64,000 nt of DNA from Calliopsis andreniformis (GCF_051401765.1 NW_027480504.1:682001-746000); one strand, 5' to 3'. Positions 1 to 10,976 are shown, numbered from the stretch's first letter. The notes: generated by a model from the letters alone, not told the origin. Program-made: numbers and translations.

Positions 1-243
1 AATACTCAACCATCAATCCTCAATTCTCAATACTCAATAGAATACCCTGAATTCTCATGATTCAATACTCAATCCTCAATATTCTATAATCAAATCGCAA
101 TCCTCAAACATCAACTCTCAACACTCAGACCTCAATACTCTGTCCTCTCTCTTCAATCCTCCATCCTCATTCTTCAATCCTCAAGCGTCAATCGTCAATC
201 CTCAATCCTGAATCCTCAATCCTCAACCCTCAACCCTCAATCC

Positions 244-320
244 TCAGTCATCAAACCTCAATCCGGAATCCTCAATCCTGAATGCTCAATCTTCAGCCGT
301 CAGTCCTCAACAATCAATTG
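244..320 (+). repeat. H block: truncated left half of M
   Basis: Eleven heptamers from TCAGTCA to TCAACAA-TCAATTG match the left arm of M (compare 929-1005), including a GGAATCC unit opposite CGAATCC. The core junction and right arm are missing; near-canonical heptamers follow, usually leading to a TCGGTCC unit. There are 17 copies starting at 244, 4974, 7504, 9795, 11870, 12408, 14322, 18270, 18808, 20723, 27921, 28459, 38245, 43206, 52242, 54945 and 59786. The truncation point is the same in every copy I compared, so it arose once and was amplified. Confidence 0.82.
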
Positions 321-676
321 TCAATACTCAATCTTCAATCCTCAATCCTCAATCCTCGGTCCTCAATCCTCAATCGTCAATCTCCAATCCTGAATACTCA
401 ATCTTCAATCCTCAATCCTCAATCCTCAATCCTCAATCCTCAATCCTCATTCTTCAAGCCTCAATACCCAATCCTCAATCTTCAATCCTCAATCCTCAAT
501 CCTCAATTTTCAATCCTCAATACTCAGTCCTCAGTCCTCAAACCTCAATCCTCAACCCGCAGCCCTCATCCTCAATCCTCAATCTTCAAACCTCAAACCT
601 CAATCTTCAATCCTCAATACTCAATCTTCAATCCTCAATCCTCAATCCTCAATCCTCAATCCTCAATCCTCAATAT

Positions 677-851
677 TCAACGCACAACCCTCAGCCATCA
701 ATGCTTAACACTCAACCATCAATCCTCAATTCTCAATGCTCAATAGAATATCCTGAATTCTCATGGTACAATACTCAATCCACAATATTCAATAATCAAA
801 TCTGAATCCTCAAACATCAATTCTCAAAACTCAATCCTCAACACTCAGTCC
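677..851 (+). repeat. M block, subtype A (EcoRI-bearing)
   Basis: Anchor 747. The 15 units after the anchor align one for one with those of B1 and end at the same TCAACAC-TCAGTCC pair (about 88 of 105 positions match by eye), so A and B descend from one block. A differs by TGAATTC, which creates an EcoRI site, then TCATGGT and ACAATAT-TCAATAA. It continues into TCTCTCA and TCAAGCG units that B lacks. The upstream side carries ACAACCC, TCAGCCA and TCAACCA. Other A anchors: 5184, 7993, 9068, 14825, 21226, 25487, 37518, 38936, 47703, 49658, 52745, 55448, 59059, 60686 and 61442. Confidence 0.88.
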
Positions 852-928
852 TCTCTCATCAATCCTCCATCCTCAATCCTCAATCCTCAAGCGTCAATCC
901 TCAATCCTCAATCCTCAACCCTCAATCC

Positions 929-1131
929 TCAGTCCTCAAACCTCCACCACGAATACTCAATTCTGAATCCTCAATCTTCAGCCATAAGACCTCAACCATC
1001 AATTGTCAATCCTCATTCCTCAATAGAATATCCTCAATTCACAGTTTTCAATACTCAATCCCCATTCTTCAATCTTCAAATCTCAATCCACAAACATCAA
1101 TTCTCATCACGCAACCCTCAACACTCAGTCC
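929..1131 (+). repeat. M block, subtype B1 (reference copy)
   Basis: This is the cleanest example of the main diverged block: 29 heptamers in exact register, 14 before and 15 after the junction TCAATAG|AATATCC at 1027. Diagnostic units are TCCACCA and CGAATCC, TAAGACC, TCAACAA-TCAATTG, ACAGTTT, TCAAATC, ACAAACA, TCATCAC and TCAACAC-TCAGTCC. B1 is marked by the unit CCATTCT in full 7-bp register. Other B1 copies have the junction at 9341, 37791, 47983, 59332 and 60966. Junction coordinates (first base after TAG) serve as anchors in the other entries. No function is known to me; it is defined only by recurrence. Confidence 0.9.
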
Positions 1132-1313
1132 TCAATCTGCAATACTCAATCCTCAATCCTCAATCTTCAATCCTCAATACTCAATCCTCAATCATCTATC
1201 CTCAATCCTCAATCCTCAATCCTCAATCCACATTCTTCTATCCTCAACACCCAATACTCAATCTTCAATTCTCAATCCTCAATCCTCAATTCTCAATCCT
1301 CAATCCTCAATCC

Positions 1314-1410
1314 TCAGACCTCAAACATCAATACTCAACCCTCAGTCCTCGTCCTCAATCCACAACCCTCAATCGTCGATCCTCAATTTTCAATCATCAA
1401 TATTCAATCT
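1314..1410 (+). repeat. P block with register-breaking 6-mer (reference copy)
   Basis: A second recurrent block: TCAGACC, TCAAACA, TCAATAC, TCAACCC, TCAGTCC, then the 6-bp TCGTCC at 1349-1354, then TCAATCC, ACAACCC, TCAATCG, TCGATCC, TCAATTT and TCAATCA-TCAATAT. The missing base moves the heptamer phase by one and is shared by P copies across the window. Variant 6-mers include TCATCC after CCAGCCC (566-571), TGGTCC and CCGTCC. Further examples of the 6-mer start at 2431 and 3808. P copies occur every few hundred bases; I did not count them exhaustively. A lead-in with ACATTCT and TCAACAC-CCAATCC often precedes it. Confidence 0.85.
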
Positions 1411-3400
1411 TCAATCCTCAATCCTCAATCCTCAATCCTCAATACTCAATCCTCATTGTTCAGTGTTCAATCATCAATACCCAATACTCAATCTTCAATC
1501 CTCAATCCCCAATCCTCAATTCTCAATCCTCAATCCTCAATCCTCAGCCCTCAAACGTCAATCCTGAATCCTCAATCCTCAGCCCTCAGTCCTCAACAAT
1601 CAGTTGTCAATCCTTAATCCTCAATAGAGTATCCTCAATTCACAGGTTTTAATACTCAATACTCAACCTGCAATCTTCAAATCCCTATCCACAAACATCA
1701 ATTCTCATCACTCAGCCCTCAACACTCAGTCCCCAATCCTCAATCTTCAATCCTCAATCCTCAATACTCAATCCTCAATCCTCAGTCCTCAAACCTCAAT
1801 CCTGAATCCTCAGTCCTCAATTCTCAATCCTCAATCCTCAATCCTCAGACCTCAAACATCAATACTCAACCCTCAGTCATCGTCCTCAATCCACAACCCT
1901 CAATCCTCGATCCTCAATCTTCAATCATCAATATTGAATCTTCAATCCTCAATCCTCAATCCTCAATACTCAATCCTCAATCCTCAATTCTCAATCCTCA
2001 ATGCTCAATACTCAATCGTCAATCCTTCATCCCCAATCCTCAATCTTCAATCCTCAATCCTCAATCCTCAATCCTCAATCCTCAATCTTCAATCCTCAAT
2101 AATCAATCTTCAATACTCAATCCTCAATCCTCAATCCTCAATCCTCAACCTTCAAACCTCAATACTCAAACTGCAATCCTCAATCCTCAGTCCTCACTCC
2201 TCAATCCTCATTCTTCAATCCTCAATACCGAATCCTCAATCTTCAATGCTCAATCCTCAATCCTCAATTCTCAATCCTCAATCCTCAATCCTCAGACTTC
2301 AAACACCAATACTCAAGCCACAGTCCTCGTCGTCAACCCACAACCCTCAATCCTCTATCCTCAATCTTCAATCTATAATATCCAATCTTCAATCCTCAAT
2401 CCTCAATCCTCAATCCTCAACCCTCAATCCTCGTCCTCAATCCACAACCCTCAATCGTCGATCCTCAATTTTCAATCATCAATATTCAATATTCAATCCT
2501 CAATCCTCAATCCTCAATCCTCAATACTCAATCCTCATTGTTCAATGTTCAATCCTCAATACCCAATGCTCAATCTTCAATCCTCAATCCTCAATCCTCA
2601 ATTCTCAATCCTCAATCCTCAATCCTCAGCCCTCAAACCTCAATCCTGAATCCTCAATCCTCAGCCCTCAGTCCTCAACAATCAGTTGTCAATCCTTAAT
2701 CCTCAATAGAGTATCCTCAATTCACAGGTTTCAATACTCAATACTCAACCTGCAATCTTCAAATCCCTATCCACAAACATCAATTCTCATCACTCAGCCC
2801 TCAACACTCAGTCCCCAATCCTCAATCTTCAATCCTCAATCCTCAATCCTCAATCCTCAATCCTCAGTCCTCAAACCTCGATCCTGAATCATCAGTCCTC
2901 AATTCTCAATCCGCAATCCTCAATCCTCAGACCTCAAACATCAATACTCAACCCTCAGTCATCGTCCTCAATCCACAACCCTCAACCCTCGATCCTCAAT
3001 CTTCAATCATCAATATTGAATCTTCAATCCTAAATCCTCAATCCTCAATACTCAATCCTCAATCCTCAATTCTCAATCCTCAATGCTCAATACTCAATCG
3101 TCAATCCTTCATCCCCAATCCTCAATCTTCAATCCTCAATCCTCAATCCTCAATCCTCAATCCTCAATCTTCAATCCTCAATAATCAATCTTCAATCCTC
3201 AATAATCAATCTTCAATCCTCAATCCTCAATCCTCAATCCTCAATCCTCAATCCTCAATCCTCAACCTACAAACCTCAATACTCAAACTGCAATCCTCAA
3301 TCCTCAGTCCTCACTCCTCAATACTCATTCTTCAATCCTCAATACCGAATCCTCAATCTTCAATGTTCAATCCTCAATACCCAATCCTCAGTCTTCAATC
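1341..3400 (+). repeat. Tandem duplication, offset 1,082 bp
   Basis: P 6-mers at 1349 and 2431, CAGCCC units at 1545 and 2627, C anchors at 1628 and 2710, and an ATATTG variant near 1931 and 3013 all pair at 1,082 bp. The offset equals 155 heptamers minus 3, and the first copy contains three 6-mers, so the register is kept. Past about 3180 the copies drift apart because a short TCAATAA-TCAATCT run is repeated in the second copy. Confidence 0.82.
2626..2814 (+). repeat. M block, subtype C
   Basis: Anchor 2710. It reads AGTATCC instead of AATATCC after the TAG, ACAGGTT, and a TTAATCC unit just before the junction. The right arm ends with TCATCAC, TCAGCCC and TCAACAC-TCAGTCC as in B. Its left arm is two heptamers shorter than in B, D or E. 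Other anchors: 1628, 6064, 6302, 21952, 22644, 39823, 50538, 53681, 56153, 56747, 62175 and 62769. Three of these (22644, 56747, 62769) have TTGATCC before the junction and form a subgroup. Confidence 0.86.
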
Positions 3401-4730
3401 CTCAATCCTCAATACTCAATCCTCAATCCTCAACACTCAGTCCTCAATCCTCAATCTTCAATCCTCAATACTCAATCTTCAATCCTCAATCCTCAATCCT
3501 CAATGCTCAATCTTCAATCCTCAATACTGAATCTTCAATCCTCAATCCTCAATCCTCAATCCTCAATCCTCATTCTTCAATCCTCAACACCCAATCCTCA
3601 ATCTTCAATCCTCAATGGTCAATCCGCAATACCGAATCCTCAATCTTCAATCCTCAACCCTCAATCCTCAATCCTAAATCCTCAATCCACATTCTTCAAT
3701 CCTCAACACCCAATCCTCAATCTTCAATCCTCATTCCTCAGTCCTCAATTCTCAATCCTCAATCCTCAACCCTCTGACCTCAAACATCAATACTCAACCC
3801 TCAGTCCTCGTCCTCAACCCACAACCCTCAATCGTCGATCCTCAATCTTCAATCATCAATATTCATTCTTCAATCCTCAATCCTCAATCCTCAATCCTCA
3901 ATCCTCAATGCTCAAACCTCAGTCCTCAATCCTCAACCCTCAATCCTCAATCCTCAATACTCAATCTGCAACCGTCAATCCTCAATCCTCAATCCCCTAT
4001 CCTCATTCTTCAATCCTCAATGCCCAGTCCTCAATCTTCAATCCTCAATCCTCAATCCTCAATTCTCAATCCTCAATCCTCAATCATCAATCCTCAATCC
4101 TCAATATTCAATAATCAAATCGCAATCCTCAAACATCAACTCTCAACACTCAGTCCTCAATACTCTGTCCTCTCTCTTCAATCCTCCATCCTCATTCTTC
4201 AATCCTAAAGCGTCAATCCTCAATCCTCAATCCTCAATCCTCAATCCTCAACCCTCAATCTTCAATCCTCAATCCTCAATCCTCAATTCTCAATACTCAA
4301 TCTTCAATCCTCAATCCCCATTTCTCAATCCTCAATACCGAATCCTCAAACCTCAATCCTCAATCCTCAATCCTCAATCCTCATTCTTCAATCCTCAATA
4401 CCCAATCCTCAATCTTCAATCCTCAATCCTCAAACCACAATTCTCAATCCTCAATCCTCAATCCTCAGACCTCAAACATCAATACTCAACCCTCAGTCCT
4501 CGTCCTCAAACCACAACCCTCAATCCTTAATCCTCAGTCCTCAATCCTCAATCCTCAATCCTCAAACCTCAATCCTCAACCGTCAGTCCCCGTCCTCAAT
4601 CCTCAAACATGAATCCTCAATCCTCAATCTTCAATCATCAATACTCAATCTTCAATTCTCAATCCTCAATCCTCAACCCTCAATCCTCAATCCTCAATGT
4701 TCAGCACACAACCCTCAAACATCAATCCTC

Positions 4731-5567
4731 AATACTCAGCCATCAATCCTCAATTCTCAATACTCAATAGAATATCCTGAATTCTCATGATTCAATACTC
4801 AATCCTCAATATTCAATAATCAAATCGCAATCCTCAAACATCAACTCTCAACACTCAGTCCTCAATACTCTGTCCTCTCTCTTCAATCCTCCATCCTCAA
4901 TCTTCAATCCTCAAGCGTCAATCCTCAATCCTCAATCCTCAATCCTCAATCCTCAATCCTCAACCCTCAATCCTCAGTCATCAAACCTCAATCCGGAATC
5001 CTCAATCCTGAATACTCAATCTTCAGCCGCCAGTCCTTAACAATCAATTGTCAATACTCAATCTTCAATCCTCAATCCTCAATCCTCGGTCCTCAATCCT
5101 CAATCGTCAATATTCAACGCACAACCCTCAGCCATCAATGCTCAACACTCAACCATCAATCCTCTATTCTCAATGCTCAATAGAATATCCTGAATTCTCA
5201 TGGTACAATACTCAATCCACAATATTCAATAATCAAATCTGAAACCTCAATCATCAATTCTCAAAACTCAATCCTCAACACTCAGTCCTCTCTCATCAAT
5301 CCTCCATACTCAATCCTCAATCCTCAAGCGTCAATCCTCAATCCTCAATCCTCAACCCTCAATCCTCAGTCCTCAAACCTCCACCACGAATCCTCAATTC
5401 TGAATCCTCAATCTTCAACCATAAGTCCTCAACAATCAATTGTCAATCCTCATTCCTCAATAGAATATCCTCAATTCACAGTTTTCAATACTCAACCCCA
5501 TTCTTCAATCTTCAAATCTCAATCCACAAACATCAATTCTCATCACGCAACCCTCAACACTCAGTCC
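4731..5567 (+). repeat. Alpha cassette with a 293-bp internal deletion
   Basis: Order A' (4771), H (4974), A (5184), B2 (5464). The A'-to-A distance is 413 bp against 706 bp in copy 1, and the internal P block is missing. The junction lies in TCGTCAATATTCAACGC near 5112, where a TCAATCG unit leads directly to the TCAATAT-TCAACGC pair. The 293 bp lost equals 42 heptamers minus one base, exactly the single P 6-mer removed. Confidence 0.84.
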
Positions 5568-7260
5568 TCAATCTGCAATCCTGAATCCTCAATCCTCAAT
5601 CTTCAATCCTCAATACTCAATCCTCAATCTTCAATCCTCAATCCTCAATCCTCAATCCTCAATCCACATTCTTCAATCCTCAACACCCAATACTCCATCT
5701 TCAATCCTCAATCCTCAATCCTCAATTCTCAATCCTCAATCCTCAATCCTCAGACCTCAAACATCAATACTCAACCGTCAGTCCTCGTCCTCAATCCACA
5801 ACCCTCAATCGTCGATCCTCAATTTTCAATCATCAATATTCAATCTTCTATCCTCAATCCTCAATCCTCAATCCTCAATACTCAATCCTCATTGTTCAAT
5901 GTTCAATCCTCTATACCAAATACTCAATCTTCAATCCTCAATCCTCAATCCTCAATCCTCAATCCTCAATCCTCAATCCTCAGTCCTCAAACCTCAATCC
6001 TGAATCCTCAATCCTCAGCCCTCAGTCCTCAACAATCAGTTGTCAATCCTTAATCCTCAATAGAGTATCCTCAATTCACAGGTTTCAGTACTCAATACTC
6101 AACCTGCAATCTTCAAATCCCTATCCACAAACATCAATTCTCATCACTCAGCCCACAACACTCAGTCCCCAATCCTCAATCTTCAATCCTCAATACTCAA
6201 TCCTCAATCCTCAATCCTCAGTCCTCAAACCTCAATCCTGAATCCTCAGTCCTCAATTCTCAGTCCTCAACAATCTGTTGTCAATCCTTAATCCTCAATA
6301 GAGTATCCTCAATTCACAGGTTTCAATACTCAATACTCAACCTGCAATCTTCAAATCCCTATCCACAAACATCAATTCTCATCACTCAGCCCTCAACACT
6401 CAGTCCCCAATCCTCAATCTTCAATCCTCAATCCTCAATCCTCAATCCTCGAACCTCAATCTTCAATCCTCAATACTCGATCCTCAATCCTCAATCCTCA
6501 ATCCTCAATCTTCAATCCTCAATACTCAATCCTCAACCCTCAATCCTCAATCCTCAATGTTCAATCATCAATACTCAATCTTCAATCCTCAATCATCAAT
6601 CCTCAATCCTTAATCCTCAATCCTCAATATTCAATCCTCAATCCTTAGTCCACAAACCTCAATTCTGAATCCTCAATCCTGAGTCCTCAATCTTCAGCCC
6701 TCAGTCCTCAACAATCAGTAGTCAATCCTCAATCCTCAGTAGAATATCCTCAATTCACAGCTTTCAATACTCAATACAAGATCTGCAATCTTCAAACCAC
6801 TATCGACAAACATCAATTCTCATCACTCAACCCTCAACACTCAGTCCTCAATGTTCAATCCTCAATCCTCAATTCTCAATCTTCAATCCTCAATACTGAA
6901 ACTTCAATCCTCAATCCTCAATCCTCAATCCTCAATCCTCAATACTCAATTCTCAATCCTCAATCCTCAATTCTCAAACCTCAATCCTCAATCCTCAGAC
7001 CTCAAACATCAATACTCATCCCTCAGATCTCGTCCTCAATCCACAACCCTCAATCCTCAATCCTCAGTCCTCAATCCTCAATCCTCAATCCTCAAACCTC
7101 AATACTCAACCGTCAGTCCCCGTCCTCAATCCTCAAACATGAATCCTCAATCCTCAATCTTCAATCATCAGTACTCAATCTTCAATCCTCAATCCTCAAT
7201 CTTCAATCCTCAACCCTCAATCCTCAATATTCAACACACAACCCTCAAACATCAATCCTC
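5568..7260 (+). repeat. C-C-D stretch
   Basis: C blocks at 6064 and 6302 lie only 238 bp apart (34 heptamers, no 6-mer between them), the closest pair of the same M subtype I found. A D block follows at 6743. P blocks flank the stretch. A (5184), B2 (5464) and C (6064) repeat as a unit at 38936/39216/39823 and 49658/49938/50538. Confidence 0.78.
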
Positions 7261-7405
7261 AATACTCAACCATCAATCCTCAATTCTCAATACTCAATAG
7301 AATACCCTGAATTCTCATGATTCAATACTCAATCCTCAATATTCAATAATCAAATCGCAATCCTCAAACATCAACTCTCAACACTCAGACCTCAATACTC
7401 TGTCC
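7231..7405 (+). repeat. M block, subtype A'
   Basis: Anchor 7301. This is a sister of subtype A, with AATACCC in place of AATATCC in most copies, TCATGAT after the EcoRI-containing unit, GCAATCC, TCAACTC and TCTGTCC. It always opens an alpha cassette. Other anchors: 41, 4771, 14119, 20520, 52039 and 54742. The 4771 copy keeps AATATCC, which may be the ancestral state. Confidence 0.85.
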
Positions 7406-8376
7406 TCTCTCTTCAATCCTCCGTCCTCATTCTTCAATCCTCAAGCGTCAATCGTCAATCCTCAATCCTGAATCCTCAATCCTCAACCCTCAACCCTCAA
7501 TCCTCAGTCATCAAACCTCAATCCGGAATCCTCAATCCTGAATGCTCAATCTTCAGCCGTCAGTCCTCAACAATCAATTGTCAATACTCAATCTTCAATC
7601 CTCAATCCTCAATCCTCGGTCCTCAATCCTCAATCGTCAATCTCCAATCCTGAATACTCAATCTTCAATCCTCAATCCTCAATCCTCAATCCTCAATCCT
7701 CAATCCTCATTCTTCAAGCCTCAATACCCAATCCTCAATCTTCAATCCTCAATCCTCAATCCTCAATTTTCAATCCTCAATACTCAGTCCTCAGTCCTCA
7801 AACCTCAATCCTCAACCCGCAGCCCTCGTCCTCAATCCTCAATCTTCAAACCTCAAACCTCAATCTTCAATCCTCAATACTCAACCTTCAATCCTCAATC
7901 CTCAATCCTCAATCCTCAATATTCAACGCACAACCCTCAGCCATCAATGCTCAACACTCAACCATCAATCCTCAATTCTCAATGCTCAATAGAATATCCT
8001 GAATTCTCATAGTACAATACTCAATCCACAATATTCAATAATCAAATCTGAAACCTCAAACATCAATTCTCAGAACTCAATCCTCACCACTCAGTCCTCT
8101 CTCATCAATCCTCCATCCTCAATCCTCTATCCTCAAGCGTCAATCCTCAATCCTCAATCCTCAACCCTCAATCCTCAGTCCTCAAACCTCCACCACGAAT
8201 CCTCAATTCTGAATCCTCAATCTTCAGCCATAAGACCTCAACAATCAATTGTCAATCCTCATTCCTGAATAGAATATCCTCAACTCACAGTTTTCAATAC
8301 TCAACCCCATTCTTCAATCTTCAAATCTCAATCCACAAACATCAATTCTCATCACGCAACCCTCAACACTCAGTCC
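7261..8376 (+). repeat. Alpha cassette, copy 3
   Basis: A' (7301), H (7504), A (7993), B2 (8273). It is the closest full-length relative of copy 1, but its B block carries the B2 deletion while copy 1 has B1. Alpha cassettes therefore exchange their right ends independently. Confidence 0.84.
8175..8376 (+). repeat. M block, subtype B2 (1-bp deletion)
   Basis: Same block as B1, anchored at 8273, but one base is lost where B1 reads TCAATCC-CCATTCT, leaving TCAACCC followed by the 6-bp CATTCT. The same deletion is seen at anchors 5464, 21471, 39216, 49938, 52990, 55693 and 61715, so it arose once and was spread by copying. It shifts all downstream units by one base and separates two B lineages cleanly. 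Confidence 0.85.
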
Positions 8377-9902
8377 TCAATCTGCAATCCTCAATCCTCA
8401 GTCCTCAATTCTCAATCCTCAATCCTCAATCCTCAGACCTCAAACATCAATACTCAACCGTCAGTCCTCGTCCTCAATCCTCAACCCTCAATCCTCAATC
8501 CTCCCATCTTCAATCATCAATACTCAATCTTCCATACTCAATTCTGAATCCTCAGTCCTCAAACCTCAATCCTGAATCCTCAATCCTCAATCCTCAATCC
8601 TCATTCTTCAATCCTCAATACCCAATCCTCAATCTTCAATCCTCTATCCTCAATCCTCGATTCTCAATCCTCAATACTGAGTCCTCAGCCCTCAAACCTC
8701 AATCCTCAACCCCCAGCCCTCATCCTCAATCTTCAATCCTCAATCCTCAATCCTCAATCTTCAATCCTCAATACTCAATCTTCAATCCTCAATCCTCAGT
8801 CCACAATCTTCAATCCTCAATGCTCAATCCTCAATCCTCAATCCTCAGTCCTCAATCCTCAATCCTCAATCCTCAAACCTCAATCCTCAACCGTCAGTCC
8901 TCGTCCTCAAACCTCAACCCCCAGTCCTCAATCCTCAATCTTCAATCATCAATACTCTATCTTCAATCCTCAATCCTCAATCCTCAATCCTCAATATTCA
9001 ACGCACAACCCTCAGCCATCAATCCTCAATACTCAACCATCAATCCTCAATTCTCAATACTCAATAGAATATCCTGAATTCTCATGGTTCAATACTCAAT
9101 CCACAATTTTCAATAATCAAATCTGAATCCTCAAACATCAATTCTCAAAACTCAATCCTCAACACTCAGTCCTCTCTCATCAATCCTCCATCCTCAATCC
9201 TCAATCCTCAAGCGTCAATCCTCAGTCCTCAACCCTCAATCCTCAGCCCTCAAACCTCCACCACGAATCCTCAATACTGAATCCTCAATCTTCAGCCATA
9301 AGACCTCCACAATCAATTGTCAATCCTCAATCCTCAATAGAATATCCTCAGTTCACAGTTTTCAATACTCAATCCCCATTCTTCAATCTTCAAATCTCAA
9401 TCCACAAACATCAATCCTCATCACGCAACCCTCAACACTCAGTCCTCAATCTTCAATACTCAATCTTCAATCCTCAATACTCCATCTTCAATCCTCAATC
9501 CTCAATCCTCAATCCTCAATACTCAAACTGCAATCCTCAATCCTCAGTCCTCACTCCTCAATCCTCATTCTTCAATCCTCAATACCGAATCCTCAACCTT
9601 CAATCCTCAATCCTCAATCCTCAATTCTCAATCCCCAATCCTCAATCCTCAGACTTCAAACACCAATACTCAACCCTCAGTCCTCGTCCTCAATCCACAG
9701 CCCTCAATCCTCAATCCTCAATCTCCAATCATTAATATTCAATCTTCAATCCTCAATCCTCAATCCTCAATCCTCAACCCTCAACCCTCAATCCTCAGTC
9801 ATCAAACCTCAATCCGGAATCCTCAATCCTGAATGCTCAATCTTCAGCCGTCAGTCCTCAACAATCAATTGTCAATACTCAATCTTCAATCCTCAATCCT
9901 CA
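8377..9902 (+). repeat. A-B1-H stretch repeated at 36.9-38.6 kb
   Basis: A (9068), B1 (9341) and H (9795) recur at 37518, 37791 and 38245, all at an offset of exactly 28,450 bp. The match runs from about 8495 to 10140 with only scattered substitutions and no net length change. Confidence 0.82.
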
Positions 9903-10332
9903 ATCCTCGGTCCTCAATCCTCAATCGTCAATCTCCAATCCTGAATACTCAATCTTCAATCCTCAATCCTCAATCCTCAATCCTCAATCCTCAATCCTCA
10001 TTCTTCAATCCTCAATACCCAATCCTCAATCTTCAATCCTCAATCCTCAATCCTCAATTTTCAATCCTCAATACTCAGTCCTCAGTCCTCAAACCTCAAT
10101 CCTCAACCCCCAGCCCTCATCCTCAATCCTCAGCCTTCAATCCTCAATCCTCAATCTTCAATCCTCAATACTCAATCTTCAATCCTCAATCCTCAGTCCA
10201 CAATCTTCAATCCTCAATGCTCAATCCTCAATCCTCATTCTTCAATCCTCAATACCCAATCCTCAATCTTCAATCCTCAATCCTCAATCCTCAATCCTTA
10301 ATCCTCAATCCTCAATATTCAATCCTCAATCC

Positions 10333-10535
10333 TCAGTCCACAAACCTCAGTTCTGAATCCTCAATCCTGAGTCCTCAATCTTCAGCCCTCAGTCCTCATC
10401 AATCAGTAGTCAATCCTCAATCCTCAGTAGAATATCCTCAATTCACAGCTTTCAACACTCAATACTCGATCTGCAATCTTCAAACCACTATCCACAAACA
10501 TCAATTCTCATCACTCAACCCTCAACACTCAGTCC
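10333..10535 (+). repeat. M block, subtype D
   Basis: Anchor 10431. Full 29-heptamer block with TCAGTAG before the junction and, usually, in place of TCAGTTG as well. Other markers are ACAGCTT, TCGATCT, TCAAACC and ACTATCC. It is followed by TCAATGT in nearly every copy. D opens the beta cassette. Other anchors: 6743, 16838, 24153, 25221, 25851, 26586, 31141, 33020, 36436, 41827, 46138, 48779 and 58793. ACTATCG versus ACTATCC divides D into two subgroups. Confidence 0.87.
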
Positions 10536-10759
10536 TCAATGTTCAATCCTCAATCCTCGATTCTCAATCTTCAATGCTCAATACTGAACCTTCAATCCTC
10601 AATCCTCAGTCCTCAATCCTCAATTCTCAATACGCAATCCTCAATCCCCAATCCTCAATCCTCAATCTTCAATCCTCAATACTCAATCTTCAAACCTCAG
10701 TCCTCAATCCTCAATCCTCAATCATCAATCCTCAATCATCAATCCTCAATTTTCAATAC

Positions 10760-10976
10760 TCAATCCTCAACGCTCAATCCTCAATCCTCAATACTCAACC
10801 ATCAATCCTCAATTCTCAATACTCAATAGAATATCCTGAATTCTCAGGATTCTATACTCAAACCTCAATCCTCAACCCTCAGCCCTCATTCTCAATCCTC
10901 AATCCACAATCCTCAAACCTCAATCCTCAACCGTCAGTCCTCGTCCTCAATCCTCAACCCTCAATCCTCAATCCTC
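10760..10976 (+). repeat. Chimeric M/P block, subtype A''
   Basis: Anchor 10830. The left side and the first two units after the anchor (AATATCC, then TGAATTC with its EcoRI site) are typical A. From TCAGGAT onward it switches to P-type sequence with the register-breaking 6-mers TCATTC and TCGTCC, then an 8-mer TCCCATCT. This is an M block whose right half was replaced by a P block, and the fusion has itself been amplified: anchors 17237, 26985, 31547, 33418, 36807, 46495 and 49178. The 33418 copy has gained a second EcoRI site next to the first. Confidence 0.82.

Larger units (their letters stand above)
1..1130 (+). repeat. Alpha cassette, copy 1
   Basis: Order A' (anchor 41), H (244), P (6-mer at 566), A (747), B1 (1027). 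The window opens just inside the cassette. Bases 1-60 are identical to 7261-7320, and the match continues at offset 7260, dropping to 7246 after a two-heptamer length difference near 640-670. Related cassettes begin near 4731, 14079, 20480, 51999 and 54702. Confidence 0.85.
1131..4730 (+). repeat. C- and P-rich stretch with a 1,082-bp tandem duplication
   Basis: Contains C blocks at 1628 and 2710 and many P blocks (6-mers at 1349, 2431 and 3808 among others). No M block is visible from about 2815 to 4690. The last part, roughly 3840-4095, with a CCCTATC unit and TGCCCAGTCC, matches 51265-51505 and 53965-54210. No gene or non-satellite sequence was found. Confidence 0.8.

Noticed and set aside
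929..1131. M block as a gene remnant, transposon fragment or tRNA-like element.
   Set aside because: Each unit of the block is a recognisable heptamer in exact register with the surrounding array, so it arose from the satellite itself by substitution.
10830..10860. Short palindromes around GAATTC and CAATTG in M blocks as regulatory sites or attachment sites.
   Set aside because: They are 6-bp palindromes that arise from one or two substitutions in the heptamer; there is no longer dyad symmetry and no element whose ends they mark.
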